A program made the translations under genes and the position numbers. From an uncultured Bacteroidales bacterium (GTDB lineage Bacteria; Bacteroidota; Bacteroidia; Bacteroidales; Paludibacteraceae): DNA of 36,086 nt. The notes beneath the pieces are model-generated. The model saw nothing but the letters and a program-made list of their open reading frames with translations, was not told where the DNA came from and did not search any database. The stretch lies in assembly GCA_937891905.1 (NCBI GenBank), contig CALATT010000128.1, positions 1 to 36,086 of the forward strand, given 5' to 3'. Shown piece after piece: positions 24,137-32,496 of the stretch; position 1 is the stretch's first letter, and every line of letters starts with the position of its first letter.

Positions 24137-26914
24137 ATGAAAAAACTAAGTAAAATCACACTACTCGTAGTCCTATTCATTGGAATGACTACACCTGCTT
24201 GGGGCCAAGCATCTACGCAGGGTAAAGAGTTCTGGGTTAGTTCAACCATCGTATGCTCACCTGGTGGAGCAGGCAATAAAGCAGAACCATACATCGCAAT
24301 TTCTGCAGAGAAAGCATGTACGGTCACTATCACCAATGCTGCTGGTGATGTCAATATCACGCAGCAACTGGCTGCTGGTTCATGGAGCGAATTTGGACAT
24401 AACAGCGAACCTACACAGACCAACCCTAACGCAGGTCCTGTGAAAGTTCCACTGGATCCAGCCAAATGGTATCCTATCAACATGTCTGACGCAAGCAATG
24501 TGCGCTCTTTGGCTGGACAAATCAATAACTATGGTTTGCATATCAAAGCCACAGAAAACATATCTGTCTATGTTATCTTAAGCAGTCTTAACTCCATGGA
24601 CGCAAGTAATATCCTACCTATCAATGCCTTAGGCGCAGAATATTACACGCAAGACTACTGGCCTATCGTCAAAAGCGACTTTAGCAATACAGTCACCATG
24701 GCCACCATCCTTGCTACTGAAGATAATACCAAAGTAGATATTATCCCAAATGGCAACACAGCCGATGGACATGCTAGTGGACAACTATACACCGTGAGCC
24801 TCAAGAAAGGTCAAACCTACTACCTCATGAGTGCTCCGCTACAGCAACTCACTGGTACACATATCCAAGCCAAAGATGGACGCAAAATAGCCGTGTTCAA
24901 TGGTGTACCATTGACCAACCTACCTACAGGTATCGCAGCGCGTGACTGTCTCTTTGAGCAGTCCATGCCTGTTGAATATTGGGGCACACAATTCATCGTC
25001 ACACGCTCTTTGGAAAAGAATGGTAACCTCATCGGTATTACCGCTACACAACGCGGCACAGAGATTAAAGTAGATGGCTATACACAAGCATACATCAACG
25101 AGGGAGAAACATACTACATCATGCTCCAAAGTGCATTTGATCCAAATGGAAATAAACCAGGAGAAAAACCTATCGACTTGGTTATCACAGCGGATGCAGC
25201 ATATATCGAAACATCATGTCCTTGTGCCGTTTACAGTTATGATACAGGTAACTCATACAAAGGTAAACAAGGTGATGAAATCATGAATAGCCAAGGTGAC
25301 CCCGCGTCTGTTTGGGTATCTCCTATCCAACAAAAAATCAATAAAATCACCTTCGGTACATGTTATACCAAGATGACCAAGGAGCACTTCCTTAATATCG
25401 TAGCCGAGACAGCCACATGCCAAAATACACGACTCACAGCCATCTATGGCGCGAATCGCTTAGACAAAACCAACCTACTCGTCTGGATACCCGTACCTGG
25501 CAATCCTGCCTACTCCTACGCGCGAACTAAAATAGGCGACGCTAGCACCAGTAATTTCAGCGTCTTCAGCCTTGAGAATGCCAAAGGATTCATCGCACAG
25601 ATATATGGTAATGGTGAGGACGAGAGTTATGCCTACTCCGCGGGTTCTGCAGCAGTAGAACAAGGTGTGAATGTCAATGGCGAAACATTCACCAATGGGT
25701 ATATCAGCGAAACAAAATTCTGCTTTGGCGAACCTGTCGATTTCGATGCACAAATAGGTACAGACGAAATCAGTCGCGTGGATTGGGACTTTGGTGATGG
25801 TATCACACTCAAACGAGGCGAAGCAAAAACGACACACGACTACACAGTACCAGGATGGTATGATGTGACAGCAGAACTATATGGACACCAAGTATGTACA
25901 GACGAAAGCGAACAATACCTCGGTTCCGTACAATTCACCTTCCGCATCGTACGACCAGATACCATCTTCTACTACGAGCACGACTGTCTTGAAGAAGACT
26001 TCACTGGAGAAATCAAGAATGATACCATCTGGCCAACCAATATCATCGACTGCGATACTGTCAAAGTAACAGTTAAAATGTATGGTAAAAATTCCAGCCG
26101 AATGGACACCATACGCGCAGAAGACCATTACTACGAACCATTGAATGGTATCACATATCCACAAGACCCCGATAATCCATTAGAATACGAGCAAACGATT
26201 GAATTGAATCTCACACAACTCTTTGGCACTAAGAATGCAAGCGACTGTGACTCAATCATCTATCGTCACATCAAGATTACTACATGCTTGGATATGAGTA
26301 TCGTGAATGATCCAGCCACACAGCATCTCTGCCCAGGCGAGACATTTGATGTACCATACACCTTCCGCAAAGGAACCATCGGAGACGCCTACTTCATCAT
26401 GGGTAATGAGAAAACGCCTGTCACACCAAACGGTGGATTCATCACCATACCTGTTGAGTCTCTCAAACCAGGTACATACCAATCACTCATCACCGTTGAC
26501 GACCCTAATTGCGAGCAAACATTACAATTCCCATTGGACTTGACCGTATACTACCCAAGAGATATCTTCGCATACAAGTTCAATAATGTATTGGCCGTCT
26601 ATAAGAATGGATACGGAGGAAATACAGGTTATGATTTCGTAGCATACCAATGGTTCAAGAATGGCATGCCTATCGAAGGAGCTACGCAATCTATCTATCA
26701 TACAGCAGAGCCATTTACATTGGGTGACGAGTATTTCATACTACTCACCGATAAGAGCGGACTCACACTTCCTTCTTGTTCGCAAACTATCAACGATGTA
26801 CCTGACCTCAATCAACGCAATGCAACACCTGCTAAGAAGGTTGTATCTAATCAACATATGTATATCGAGCGCGAGGGACAAACATACACTATCTATGGCC
26901 AACGCATTCGATAA
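24137..26914 (+). CDS. secreted IgGFc-binding/PKD surface protein B, 925 aa
   Basis: This is a second member of the family at 19252-21903. It has a signal peptide (MKKLSKITLLVVLFIGMTTPAWG), then STQGKEFWVSSTIVCSPGG. Shared landmarks include ASNILPINALGAEYYTQDYW, LFEQSMPVEYWGTQFIVTRS, PCAVYSYDTG, a PKD domain with WDFGDGITLKRGEAK (about 549-620) and an Ig-like YQWFKNGMPIEGATQSIYHT. Unlike protein A it ends in a short tag (KKVVSNQHMYIEREGQTYTI, then YGQRIR) that resembles the end of the endonuclease I protein. The two paralogues may therefore be exported or anchored differently. It follows the OmpA gene by 16 nt and precedes PAP2 by 15 nt. Confidence 0.87.
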   Translation: MKKLSKITLLVVLFIGMTTPAWGQASTQGKEFWVSSTIVCSPGGAGNKAEPYIAISAEKACTVTITNAAGDVNITQQLAAGSWSEFGHNSEPTQTNPNAGPVKVPLDPAKWYPINMSDASNVRSLAGQINNYGLHIKATENISVYVILSSLNSMDASNILPINALGAEYYTQDYWPIVKSDFSNTVTMATILATEDNTKVDIIPNGNTADGHASGQLYTVSLKKGQTYYLMSAPLQQLTGTHIQAKDGRKIAVFNGVPLTNLPTGIAARDCLFEQSMPVEYWGTQFIVTRSLEKNGNLIGITATQRGTEIKVDGYTQAYINEGETYYIMLQSAFDPNGNKPGEKPIDLVITADAAYIETSCPCAVYSYDTGNSYKGKQGDEIMNSQGDPASVWVSPIQQKINKITFGTCYTKMTKEHFLNIVAETATCQNTRLTAIYGANRLDKTNLLVWIPVPGNPAYSYARTKIGDASTSNFSVFSLENAKGFIAQIYGNGEDESYAYSAGSAAVEQGVNVNGETFTNGYISETKFCFGEPVDFDAQIGTDEISRVDWDFGDGITLKRGEAKTTHDYTVPGWYDVTAELYGHQVCTDESEQYLGSVQFTFRIVRPDTIFYYEHDCLEEDFTGEIKNDTIWPTNIIDCDTVKVTVKMYGKNSSRMDTIRAEDHYYEPLNGITYPQDPDNPLEYEQTIELNLTQLFGTKNASDCDSIIYRHIKITTCLDMSIVNDPATQHLCPGETFDVPYTFRKGTIGDAYFIMGNEKTPVTPNGGFITIPVESLKPGTYQSLITVDDPNCEQTLQFPLDLTVYYPRDIFAYKFNNVLAVYKNGYGGNTGYDFVAYQWFKNGMPIEGATQSIYHTAEPFTLGDEYFILLTDKSGLTLPSCSQTINDVPDLNQRNATPAKKVVSNQHMYIEREGQTYTIYGQRIR

Positions 26915-26929
26915 TTAATAGAATAGCAT

Positions 26930-27604
26930 ATGACATCATTCATACATCGCAATGCTATCTTCCTCTTGCTAAGTCTAACACTCTGCGTAGTGTTAGGCTT
27001 AGCGCTTTTATTGATTCCCACAGCCGATCTACACCTTCTGCTATGCAATCGACACACACCCGCGCGCGATATATTTTATAGGTATTACACCCAAATAGCT
27101 GAATGGTTTCCATATATCATATGCATCGCACTACTACTCTTCGACCGAATAGGCAACGGACTATTCGCCTCAGCATCCCTAATCGTATCAGCACTCACTA
27201 CACAACTAATCAAGCATATCGTTAACGCACCACGACCTATCACATGGTTCGCAACCAATATGCCACATATATCCCTACCGCTCGTGGACGGAGTAGAAAT
27301 ACATAGCTGGTTCTCTTTCCCAAGCGGACATACCACCAGTTTCTTTGCACTCCTATTCGTCATCGCTATCCTATCATCACAATATACCCACAAAACCACC
27401 GCATACCTCATACAAACACTCTGCTTCATTTTAGCTGCATTAGGAGGATATAGCCGTATCTACCTCAATCAACATTTCGCACTCGATGTACTGGGAGGGA
27501 TAATCGTAGGCATAGGGATAGGAATCGCATGTTACGCCTTTTTTGCACGATTTATGAACCAAAAATGGTATCAATACACGGTTTTTTCAAAAAAAAGCAT
27601 ATAA
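26930..27604 (+). CDS. PAP2-family membrane phosphatase
   Basis: The 224-residue membrane protein has about six helices and the complete phosphatidic acid phosphatase type 2 signature: KHIVNAPRP (K-x6-RP), FSFPSGHTTSFFAL (PSGH) and SRIYLNQHFALDVLGG (SR-x5-H-x3-D). Such enzymes dephosphorylate undecaprenyl pyrophosphate, phosphatidylglycerol phosphate or lipid A outside the inner membrane. The sequence does not decide between these. It is the last gene of the IgGFc-OmpA unit, 15 nt behind protein B. The link may matter if surface proteins are attached to anionic LPS, but that is speculation. Confidence 0.9.
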   Translation: MTSFIHRNAIFLLLSLTLCVVLGLALLLIPTADLHLLLCNRHTPARDIFYRYYTQIAEWFPYIICIALLLFDRIGNGLFASASLIVSALTTQLIKHIVNAPRPITWFATNMPHISLPLVDGVEIHSWFSFPSGHTTSFFALLFVIAILSSQYTHKTTAYLIQTLCFILAALGGYSRIYLNQHFALDVLGGIIVGIGIGIACYAFFARFMNQKWYQYTVFSKKSI

Positions 27605-27627
27605 AAACAAAAAAAAATGCAAAAAAA

Positions 27628-27659
27628 TTTGCGTATATAAAAAAAAAGCAGTACCTTTG
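27628..27659 (+). promoter_or_regulatory. promoter of tRNA-Val
   Basis: TTTG (27628-27631), 20 nt, TACCTTTG (27652-27659) matches the consensus exactly, with an A9 tract and GCAG in the spacer. The tRNA starts 29 nt after the -7 element. Confidence 0.88.
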
Positions 27660-27688
27660 CACTCGCTTTTGAAAAACAAGGTATGAGA

Positions 27689-27763
27689 GGGCGTTTAGCT
27701 CAGCTGGTTTAGAGCATCTGCCTTACAAGCAGAGGGTCGGCGGTTCGAATCCGTCAACGCCCA
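27689..27763 (+). tRNA. tRNA-Val, anticodon UAC
   Basis: The 75-nt sequence folds as a cloverleaf. The acceptor stem is GGGCGTT with AACGCCC, the D arm contains GCTCAGCTGGTTTAGAGC, the anticodon loop is CTTACAA (anticodon TAC) flanked by CTGC and GCAG, and the T arm holds GGTTCGAATCC. The terminal CCA is not fully encoded (A then CAA follows). It has its own promoter and terminator. Confidence 0.97.
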
Positions 27764-27767
27764 CAAG

Positions 27768-27794
27768 AGAGACTCACATGAGTCTCTTTTTTTT
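27768..27794 (+). terminator. intrinsic terminator after tRNA-Val
   Basis: AGAGACTCA and TGAGTCTCT form a strong stem with a very short loop, followed by a run of eight T. It starts 5 nt after the tRNA. Confidence 0.92.
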
Positions 27795-27844
27795 GGTCAT
27801 ACGGGCATCTTTTTTGTACTCAGATACACTTTTTGCAAAAAAAC

Positions 27845-27876
27845 CTTGCACAATTGCTTTTTTTGTTGTACCTTTG
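27845..27876 (+). promoter_or_regulatory. promoter of cstA
   Basis: CTTG (27845-27848), 20 nt, TACCTTTG (27869-27876). The -7 element is exact; the -33 keeps TTGC. The start codon is only 30 nt downstream, so the leader is about 25 nt. Confidence 0.8.
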
Positions 27877-27878
27877 TA

Positions 27879-27898
27879 GCCTAATTTATAAATTAGGC
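27879..27898. promoter_or_regulatory. 20-bp perfect palindrome at the cstA transcription start, possible operator
   Basis: GCCTAATTTATAAATTAGGC is a perfect palindrome beginning 2 nt after the -7 element and ending 8 nt before the ATG. It covers the expected start of transcription. A dimeric repressor site is the simplest reading; a 5' hairpin in the mRNA is the alternative. Confidence 0.6.
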
Positions 27899-27906
27899 TT
27901 TTGAAC

Positions 27907-29397
27907 ATGATTACATTTATCGTCGCATTCATTCTCCTTATCGTTGGCTTTTGCACCTATGGTGTATTAGTAGAGCGTATTTTTGGAGTAGAGCCTTCAC
28001 GCCCCACACCAGCCAACACCCATTCGGATGGTGTGGATTTTGTGCCGATGAGTGCATGGCGTATCTTCCTCATACAATTCCTCAATATAGCTGGATTAGG
28101 TCCTATCTTCGGCGCCATCATGGGCATCTTTTACGGTCCTGCCGCTTTTCTTTGGATTGTTTTTGGTACTATCTTTGCTGGTGGTGTACACGATTACCTC
28201 AGCGGCATGCTTTCTATACGCAAGGGAGGCGTCAGCCTGCCAGATATCATTGGAGATGAACTGGGCACGAAGATGAAGATTTTCATGCGCCTTTTATCAT
28301 TAGTTCTCCTCATCCTGCTCACCACCACTTTCCTAAGCGGGCCTGCCACACTCTTGCAGGGCTTATGTCCTTTGAGCACCATGCCTTTCAGCACACAGAT
28401 AATACCTATCGCATGGGTGCTGATTATCTTTGCATACTATGCACTCGCTACAGTTCTTCCTGTTGATAAACTCATCGGTCGTTTCTACCCTATCTTCGGC
28501 GCCATACTCCTCTTTATGGGCATAGGTATCATGGTTATCATGCTTGGATGGCATAGCAGCGAGATGCCAGAGGTTTTTGATGGCCTGCATAATCGCCAAT
28601 CAAATGGTTTGCCTATTTTCCCTATGATGTTCGTCAGCATAGCTTGCGGAGCCATTTCCGGTTTCCACGGCACGCAAAGCCCTATCATGGCCCGCTGCTG
28701 TACTAATGAGCGACAAGGACGATGGATCTTCTACGGAGCCATGGTGGCAGAAGGAATGCTTGCTCTCATATGGGCCGCAGCAGCAGGCACTTTCTTTGCG
28801 GACCCTGACAAAGGATTATATGGTATAGACGGCCTGCAAGCCTTTGCTGCACAGCATCCAGGCGAGAATATCGCCGCGCTCGTCATCGATATGGTGAGCC
28901 GCAGCTGGTTAGGCACTATCGGAGGAATACTCGCTATCGTGGGCGTTATAGCAGCCCCCATCACAAGCGGAGATACTGCCCTACGAAGCGCAAGACTGAT
29001 AGTGGCCGACTACTTAAAACTCAATCAAAAACCCATCTTTAATAGACTAATCATCGCCATCCCACTCTTCCTTTGCGTCTTCGGAATGGTATTCGTGGAT
29101 TTCAATATCGTGTGGCGTTATTTTGCGTGGACCAATCAAACACTTGCCGTCTTTACCCTATGGGCTGGCACTATCTGGTTGTATAAACACACCCATAATC
29201 AATACACATATGGGTACTACATCGCACTCATACCTGCACTCTTCATGACAATGGTCTGTACCAGTTATATACTGATAGCACCCGAAGGATTGGCATTGCC
29301 TATCCACCTTCATTGGTTAGGTTATTCCGCAGCAGGATTCATCACGCTCTGCACCCTTGTCCTCTTTATCAAATGGACCAAATCCACACAACATTAA
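27907..29397 (+). CDS. CstA-family peptide/pyruvate transporter, short form
   Basis: From the ATG at 27907 the protein has 496 residues; a TTG two codons upstream is less likely. It has many hydrophobic helices and the CstA family motifs FLIQFLNIAGLGPIFGAIMG, GGVHDYLSGMLSIRKGG, SGFHGTQSPIMARC and APITSGDTALRSARLIVADY. E. coli CstA and BtsT are about 700 residues, so this is the shorter form. The E. coli relatives take up pyruvate or peptides in carbon starvation. It has its own promoter with a palindrome at the start site. A 57-nt gap containing heptamer repeats separates it from engB. Confidence 0.9.
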   Translation: MITFIVAFILLIVGFCTYGVLVERIFGVEPSRPTPANTHSDGVDFVPMSAWRIFLIQFLNIAGLGPIFGAIMGIFYGPAAFLWIVFGTIFAGGVHDYLSGMLSIRKGGVSLPDIIGDELGTKMKIFMRLLSLVLLILLTTTFLSGPATLLQGLCPLSTMPFSTQIIPIAWVLIIFAYYALATVLPVDKLIGRFYPIFGAILLFMGIGIMVIMLGWHSSEMPEVFDGLHNRQSNGLPIFPMMFVSIACGAISGFHGTQSPIMARCCTNERQGRWIFYGAMVAEGMLALIWAAAAGTFFADPDKGLYGIDGLQAFAAQHPGENIAALVIDMVSRSWLGTIGGILAIVGVIAAPITSGDTALRSARLIVADYLKLNQKPIFNRLIIAIPLFLCVFGMVFVDFNIVWRYFAWTNQTLAVFTLWAGTIWLYKHTHNQYTYGYYIALIPALFMTMVCTSYILIAPEGLALPIHLHWLGYSAAGFITLCTLVLFIKWTKSTQH

Positions 29398-29413
29398 ACA
29401 TATAACATCTAAC

Positions 29414-29448
29414 ATCGTAAATCGTACATCGTACATCGTAAATCGTAA
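29414..29448. repeat. five tandem 7-bp repeats ATCGTA(A/C)
   Basis: Five direct copies of ATCGTAA or ATCGTAC run without interruption, with partial copies at both edges (AACATCTAAC before, ATCCAAATG after). They fill most of the gap between cstA and engB and end just before the engB start codon at 29455. Confidence 0.92.
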
Positions 29449-29454
29449 ATCCAA

Positions 29455-30051
29455 ATGATCCATACCGCACAATATATCATCTCAAGCCCTGATGTCAACG
29501 ACTGTCCTAACTCACAAATGCCCGAGTATGCATTCATCGGACGAAGCAATGTAGGCAAGTCATCCCTCATCAACATGCTGTGCCACAACCCCAAACTGGC
29601 AAAAACAAGCCAGAAACCGGGTAAGACACTACTCATCAACCATTTCCTCATCAATGAGAAATGGCACCTTGTGGACCTTCCTGGATACGGATACGCACAG
29701 ACAGGACAAAAACAACGAGACGCACTTCGCCAAATGATTGAGCGATATTGCCTACTGCGCGAACAACTGGTCAACCTCTTCGTACTCATCGATTCCAGAC
29801 ATAAACCACAAAAGATTGACCTTGAGTTCATGGAATGGCTCGGAGAAAACGGAATACCTTTCTCTATCGTCTTCACCAAAGCCGATAAACTAAGCAAACT
29901 ACGACTCAACGAGAATGTAGAAACATACAAGAATATACTACTTGAGTCATGGGAAGAACTACCACCCATATTCATCACCTCCTCTGAGAAGAAAATCGGC
30001 GGAGAACAACTCACCGCATATATCGAGCAAATAAATGAGCAATTGGATTAA
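29455..30051 (+). CDS. engB: ribosome biogenesis GTPase EngB (YsxC/YihA)
   Basis: EngB is an essential GTPase that helps mature the 50S subunit. The 198 residues contain G1 GRSNVGKSS (29-37), a G2 region near KPGKTLLINHFL, G3 DLPGYGYAQTG, G4 TKADKLSK and G5 SSEKK, all in order. No residue appears missing. The ATG is placed directly after the heptamer repeats. The end overlaps the next gene by 17 nt, so the two are likely coupled. Confidence 0.98.
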   Translation: MIHTAQYIISSPDVNDCPNSQMPEYAFIGRSNVGKSSLINMLCHNPKLAKTSQKPGKTLLINHFLINEKWHLVDLPGYGYAQTGQKQRDALRQMIERYCLLREQLVNLFVLIDSRHKPQKIDLEFMEWLGENGIPFSIVFTKADKLSKLRLNENVETYKNILLESWEELPPIFITSSEKKIGGEQLTAYIEQINEQLD

Positions 30052-32488
30052 ATATTGCTGTCTCATACTACTGTGCCTATGCACAGTTTTCTCTCACGCG
30101 CGCAACCTACGCGTGTATGGCTATGTGGTAGATAATGATAATATAGGTATCGAATTGGCCAATGTAGTCATACTCAATGCCGATAAACCCATCGGTACAA
30201 GCACCAATAAGAATGGATACTACGAACTGCTCATTGATCAAATGGATACCATCGTACTATCCTACTCCATGATTGGATACACCACCGTGCAGCAACGACT
30301 CATCGACCCACACGATGTCATCAATATCAATGTGCAACTTCTCACTGACGAACAACTACTATCCGAAATCGAAGTACGAGGCATACGACATACACATAAT
30401 ATGATGGATCATATCGATGCAGAAACAACACGCATCATGCCGGACGCTACCGGCGGATCTATCGAGAGCCTACTCATCACCTTCGCCGGAGTAAGCCAGA
30501 ATAACGAACTCAGTTCGCAATACAATGTGCGAGGCGGCGCTTTTGACGAAAACTCCGTCTATGTCAACGGCATCGAAGTACACCGACCACTACTCATACG
30601 CAGCGGACAGCAAGAAGGACTCAGTTTCATCAACCCCGAAATGGTGGAGAATGTAGCCTTCTCCGCTGGTGGATACGGCGCGCAATACGGCGATAAGATG
30701 TCATCCGTACTCGATGTCACATACAAGCAACCCAAAGCCTTCGAGGCATCTCTCAGCGCCAGTCTATTGGGAGCACAACTCTATTTCGGACACGGAGATA
30801 GCACCTATAGCCAAATGCATGGAGTGAGATACAAAACAAGCCAATACATGCTCGGAGGACTAAGCACCACAGGTAACTACAAACCCAATTATATCGATTA
30901 TCAAACATTCATCACATGGCGCGCAGGCAATAACTGGACCATGTCCTTCTTGGGCAACATCAGCCAGAACGACTATCAGTTCCAACCCGACTCCATGTCC
31001 GAATCCTTCGGTGGGCAAGATGCCAAGAACCTCAGCATCTACTACGAAGGACAGGAAAAAGACCGCTTCTTCACATCCTTCGCCGCACTCAGCGCCAAAG
31101 GTAAAGTACGAAGCGATATCGAGATCGGATTCGACATCAGTGGATTCTATACCAATGAAAGAGAAAATTTTGACATCACAGGCGAATATGTGCTCTCCAA
31201 TGCATCTATGGATGGCACCAATAGCGGAAATGTTAATACCGAGCAGATCAACCCCTCCGAGGGACAAACAGATGTCCTCGGAACAGGCATCTTCCACCAA
31301 CACGCACGCAATAGTCTGCAAGCTGGAGTAATAGCCGCCGCACACAAAGGTATGTGGACGCAACACGATAATAAACTCCAATGGGGACTCAGCGCGCAAG
31401 CAGAACTCATCACAGACCATATCAGTGAATGGGAATGGAGAGATTCTGCTCGATACTCCATGCCTAACCACCCAGAAAACATGGAATTATACTACGCCAT
31501 GAGAGGCGATAGCACCATGCAGTCCGCACGCATACAAGCATTCATACAAAACCAACATAAATGGGACACCAAAGCAGGACAATGGATATTCACCATCGGA
31601 GGAAGAATACAATACTGGACATGGAATAACGAAATACTGCCATCACCACGAGCAAGTGTGGAATGGATACCAAGTTGGAAAAGAGACTTCACCTTCCGAC
31701 TCGCTACGGGATTATACTACCAAGCACCATTCTACAAAGAATTGCGTGATACCATCACCGACGCGCTCGGCATCACACGCATCCAACTCAACGACCAACT
31801 CAAAGCACAGCGCTCAGCGCATGTCGTACTTGGAGGAGACTACTACTTCCGAGCATGGGGAAGACCATTCAAATTCACAGCCGAAGCGTACTATAAATAC
31901 ATCGATCGCATGGAGAGCTACACCGTGGATAATGTACGCGTCAGATACTCTGGTAAAAACGATTCTGAAGGATACGCTGCTGGATTAGACCTTAAGTTAT
32001 ACGGCGAACTCGTACCTGGAGCCGACTCATGGATATCCTTCTCCACCATGACCGCCAAACAGCGATTCATCGGTTCCGATACATGGATTCCAAGCCCACA
32101 AGAACAGCGATACTCATTCGCCATGCTCTTCCAAGACTATCTGCCACAACTACCACAACTACGCTTCCACCTCAAGATGCAATTCGCCGATGGAATGCCT
32201 TTCTATGCACCACGAAATAAATCACAATGGGGACGAATGCCCGCCTATAAGCGCATCGACCTCGGAGCCGCATATATCTTCAATGCTAAGACATCCAAAT
32301 TCATGCGCTCCCCATCAGCCAAACATATCAAACAATGGGCTATACAATTCGAAGTATTCAACCTCGTCGGATGGAAAAATGTCAACTCATACTTCTGGGT
32401 AAGCGACGCATACGGTATGCAATGGGCAAGCCCTAACTATCTCACAGGCAGACGATTCAATCTCAAAATAACTATCGATTTCAAATAA
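30035..32488 (+). CDS. TonB-dependent receptor with carboxypeptidase-like N-terminal domain
   Basis: This 817-residue outer-membrane transporter has a signal peptide (MSNWIKYCCLILLCLCTVFSHA), a carboxypeptidase-regulatory-like domain (about 24-110, NLRVYGYVVDNDNIGIELAN), a plug (about 115-240, with NELSSQYNVRGGAFDENSVY, VENVAFSAGGYGAQYGDKMS and SVLDVTYK) and a C-terminal barrel ending in NLKITIDFK with an aromatic near the end. No SusD partner gene is adjacent, so it is not an obvious glycan-uptake pair; metal chelate, cofactor or small molecule uptake is possible. It overlaps engB by 17 nt and lies 8 nt before mutS. Confidence 0.93.
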   Translation: MSNWIKYCCLILLCLCTVFSHARNLRVYGYVVDNDNIGIELANVVILNADKPIGTSTNKNGYYELLIDQMDTIVLSYSMIGYTTVQQRLIDPHDVININVQLLTDEQLLSEIEVRGIRHTHNMMDHIDAETTRIMPDATGGSIESLLITFAGVSQNNELSSQYNVRGGAFDENSVYVNGIEVHRPLLIRSGQQEGLSFINPEMVENVAFSAGGYGAQYGDKMSSVLDVTYKQPKAFEASLSASLLGAQLYFGHGDSTYSQMHGVRYKTSQYMLGGLSTTGNYKPNYIDYQTFITWRAGNNWTMSFLGNISQNDYQFQPDSMSESFGGQDAKNLSIYYEGQEKDRFFTSFAALSAKGKVRSDIEIGFDISGFYTNERENFDITGEYVLSNASMDGTNSGNVNTEQINPSEGQTDVLGTGIFHQHARNSLQAGVIAAAHKGMWTQHDNKLQWGLSAQAELITDHISEWEWRDSARYSMPNHPENMELYYAMRGDSTMQSARIQAFIQNQHKWDTKAGQWIFTIGGRIQYWTWNNEILPSPRASVEWIPSWKRDFTFRLATGLYYQAPFYKELRDTITDALGITRIQLNDQLKAQRSAHVVLGGDYYFRAWGRPFKFTAEAYYKYIDRMESYTVDNVRVRYSGKNDSEGYAAGLDLKLYGELVPGADSWISFSTMTAKQRFIGSDTWIPSPQEQRYSFAMLFQDYLPQLPQLRFHLKMQFADGMPFYAPRNKSQWGRMPAYKRIDLGAAYIFNAKTSKFMRSPSAKHIKQWAIQFEVFNLVGWKNVNSYFWVSDAYGMQWASPNYLTGRRFNLKITIDFK

Positions 32489-32496
32489 TACTACAT

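Noticed and set aside
29414..29448. CRISPR-like array
   Set aside because: Units are 7 bp with no spacers, and no cas genes are present.
29409..30014. 201-codon antisense frame over engB with YDLRC repeats
   Set aside because: Its repeat end is only the heptamer array read in reverse, and the rest mirrors engB.
30860..31482. Long antisense frames inside the TonB-dependent receptor gene
   Set aside because: They have no start context or recognisable domain, and the plus-strand receptor is well supported.
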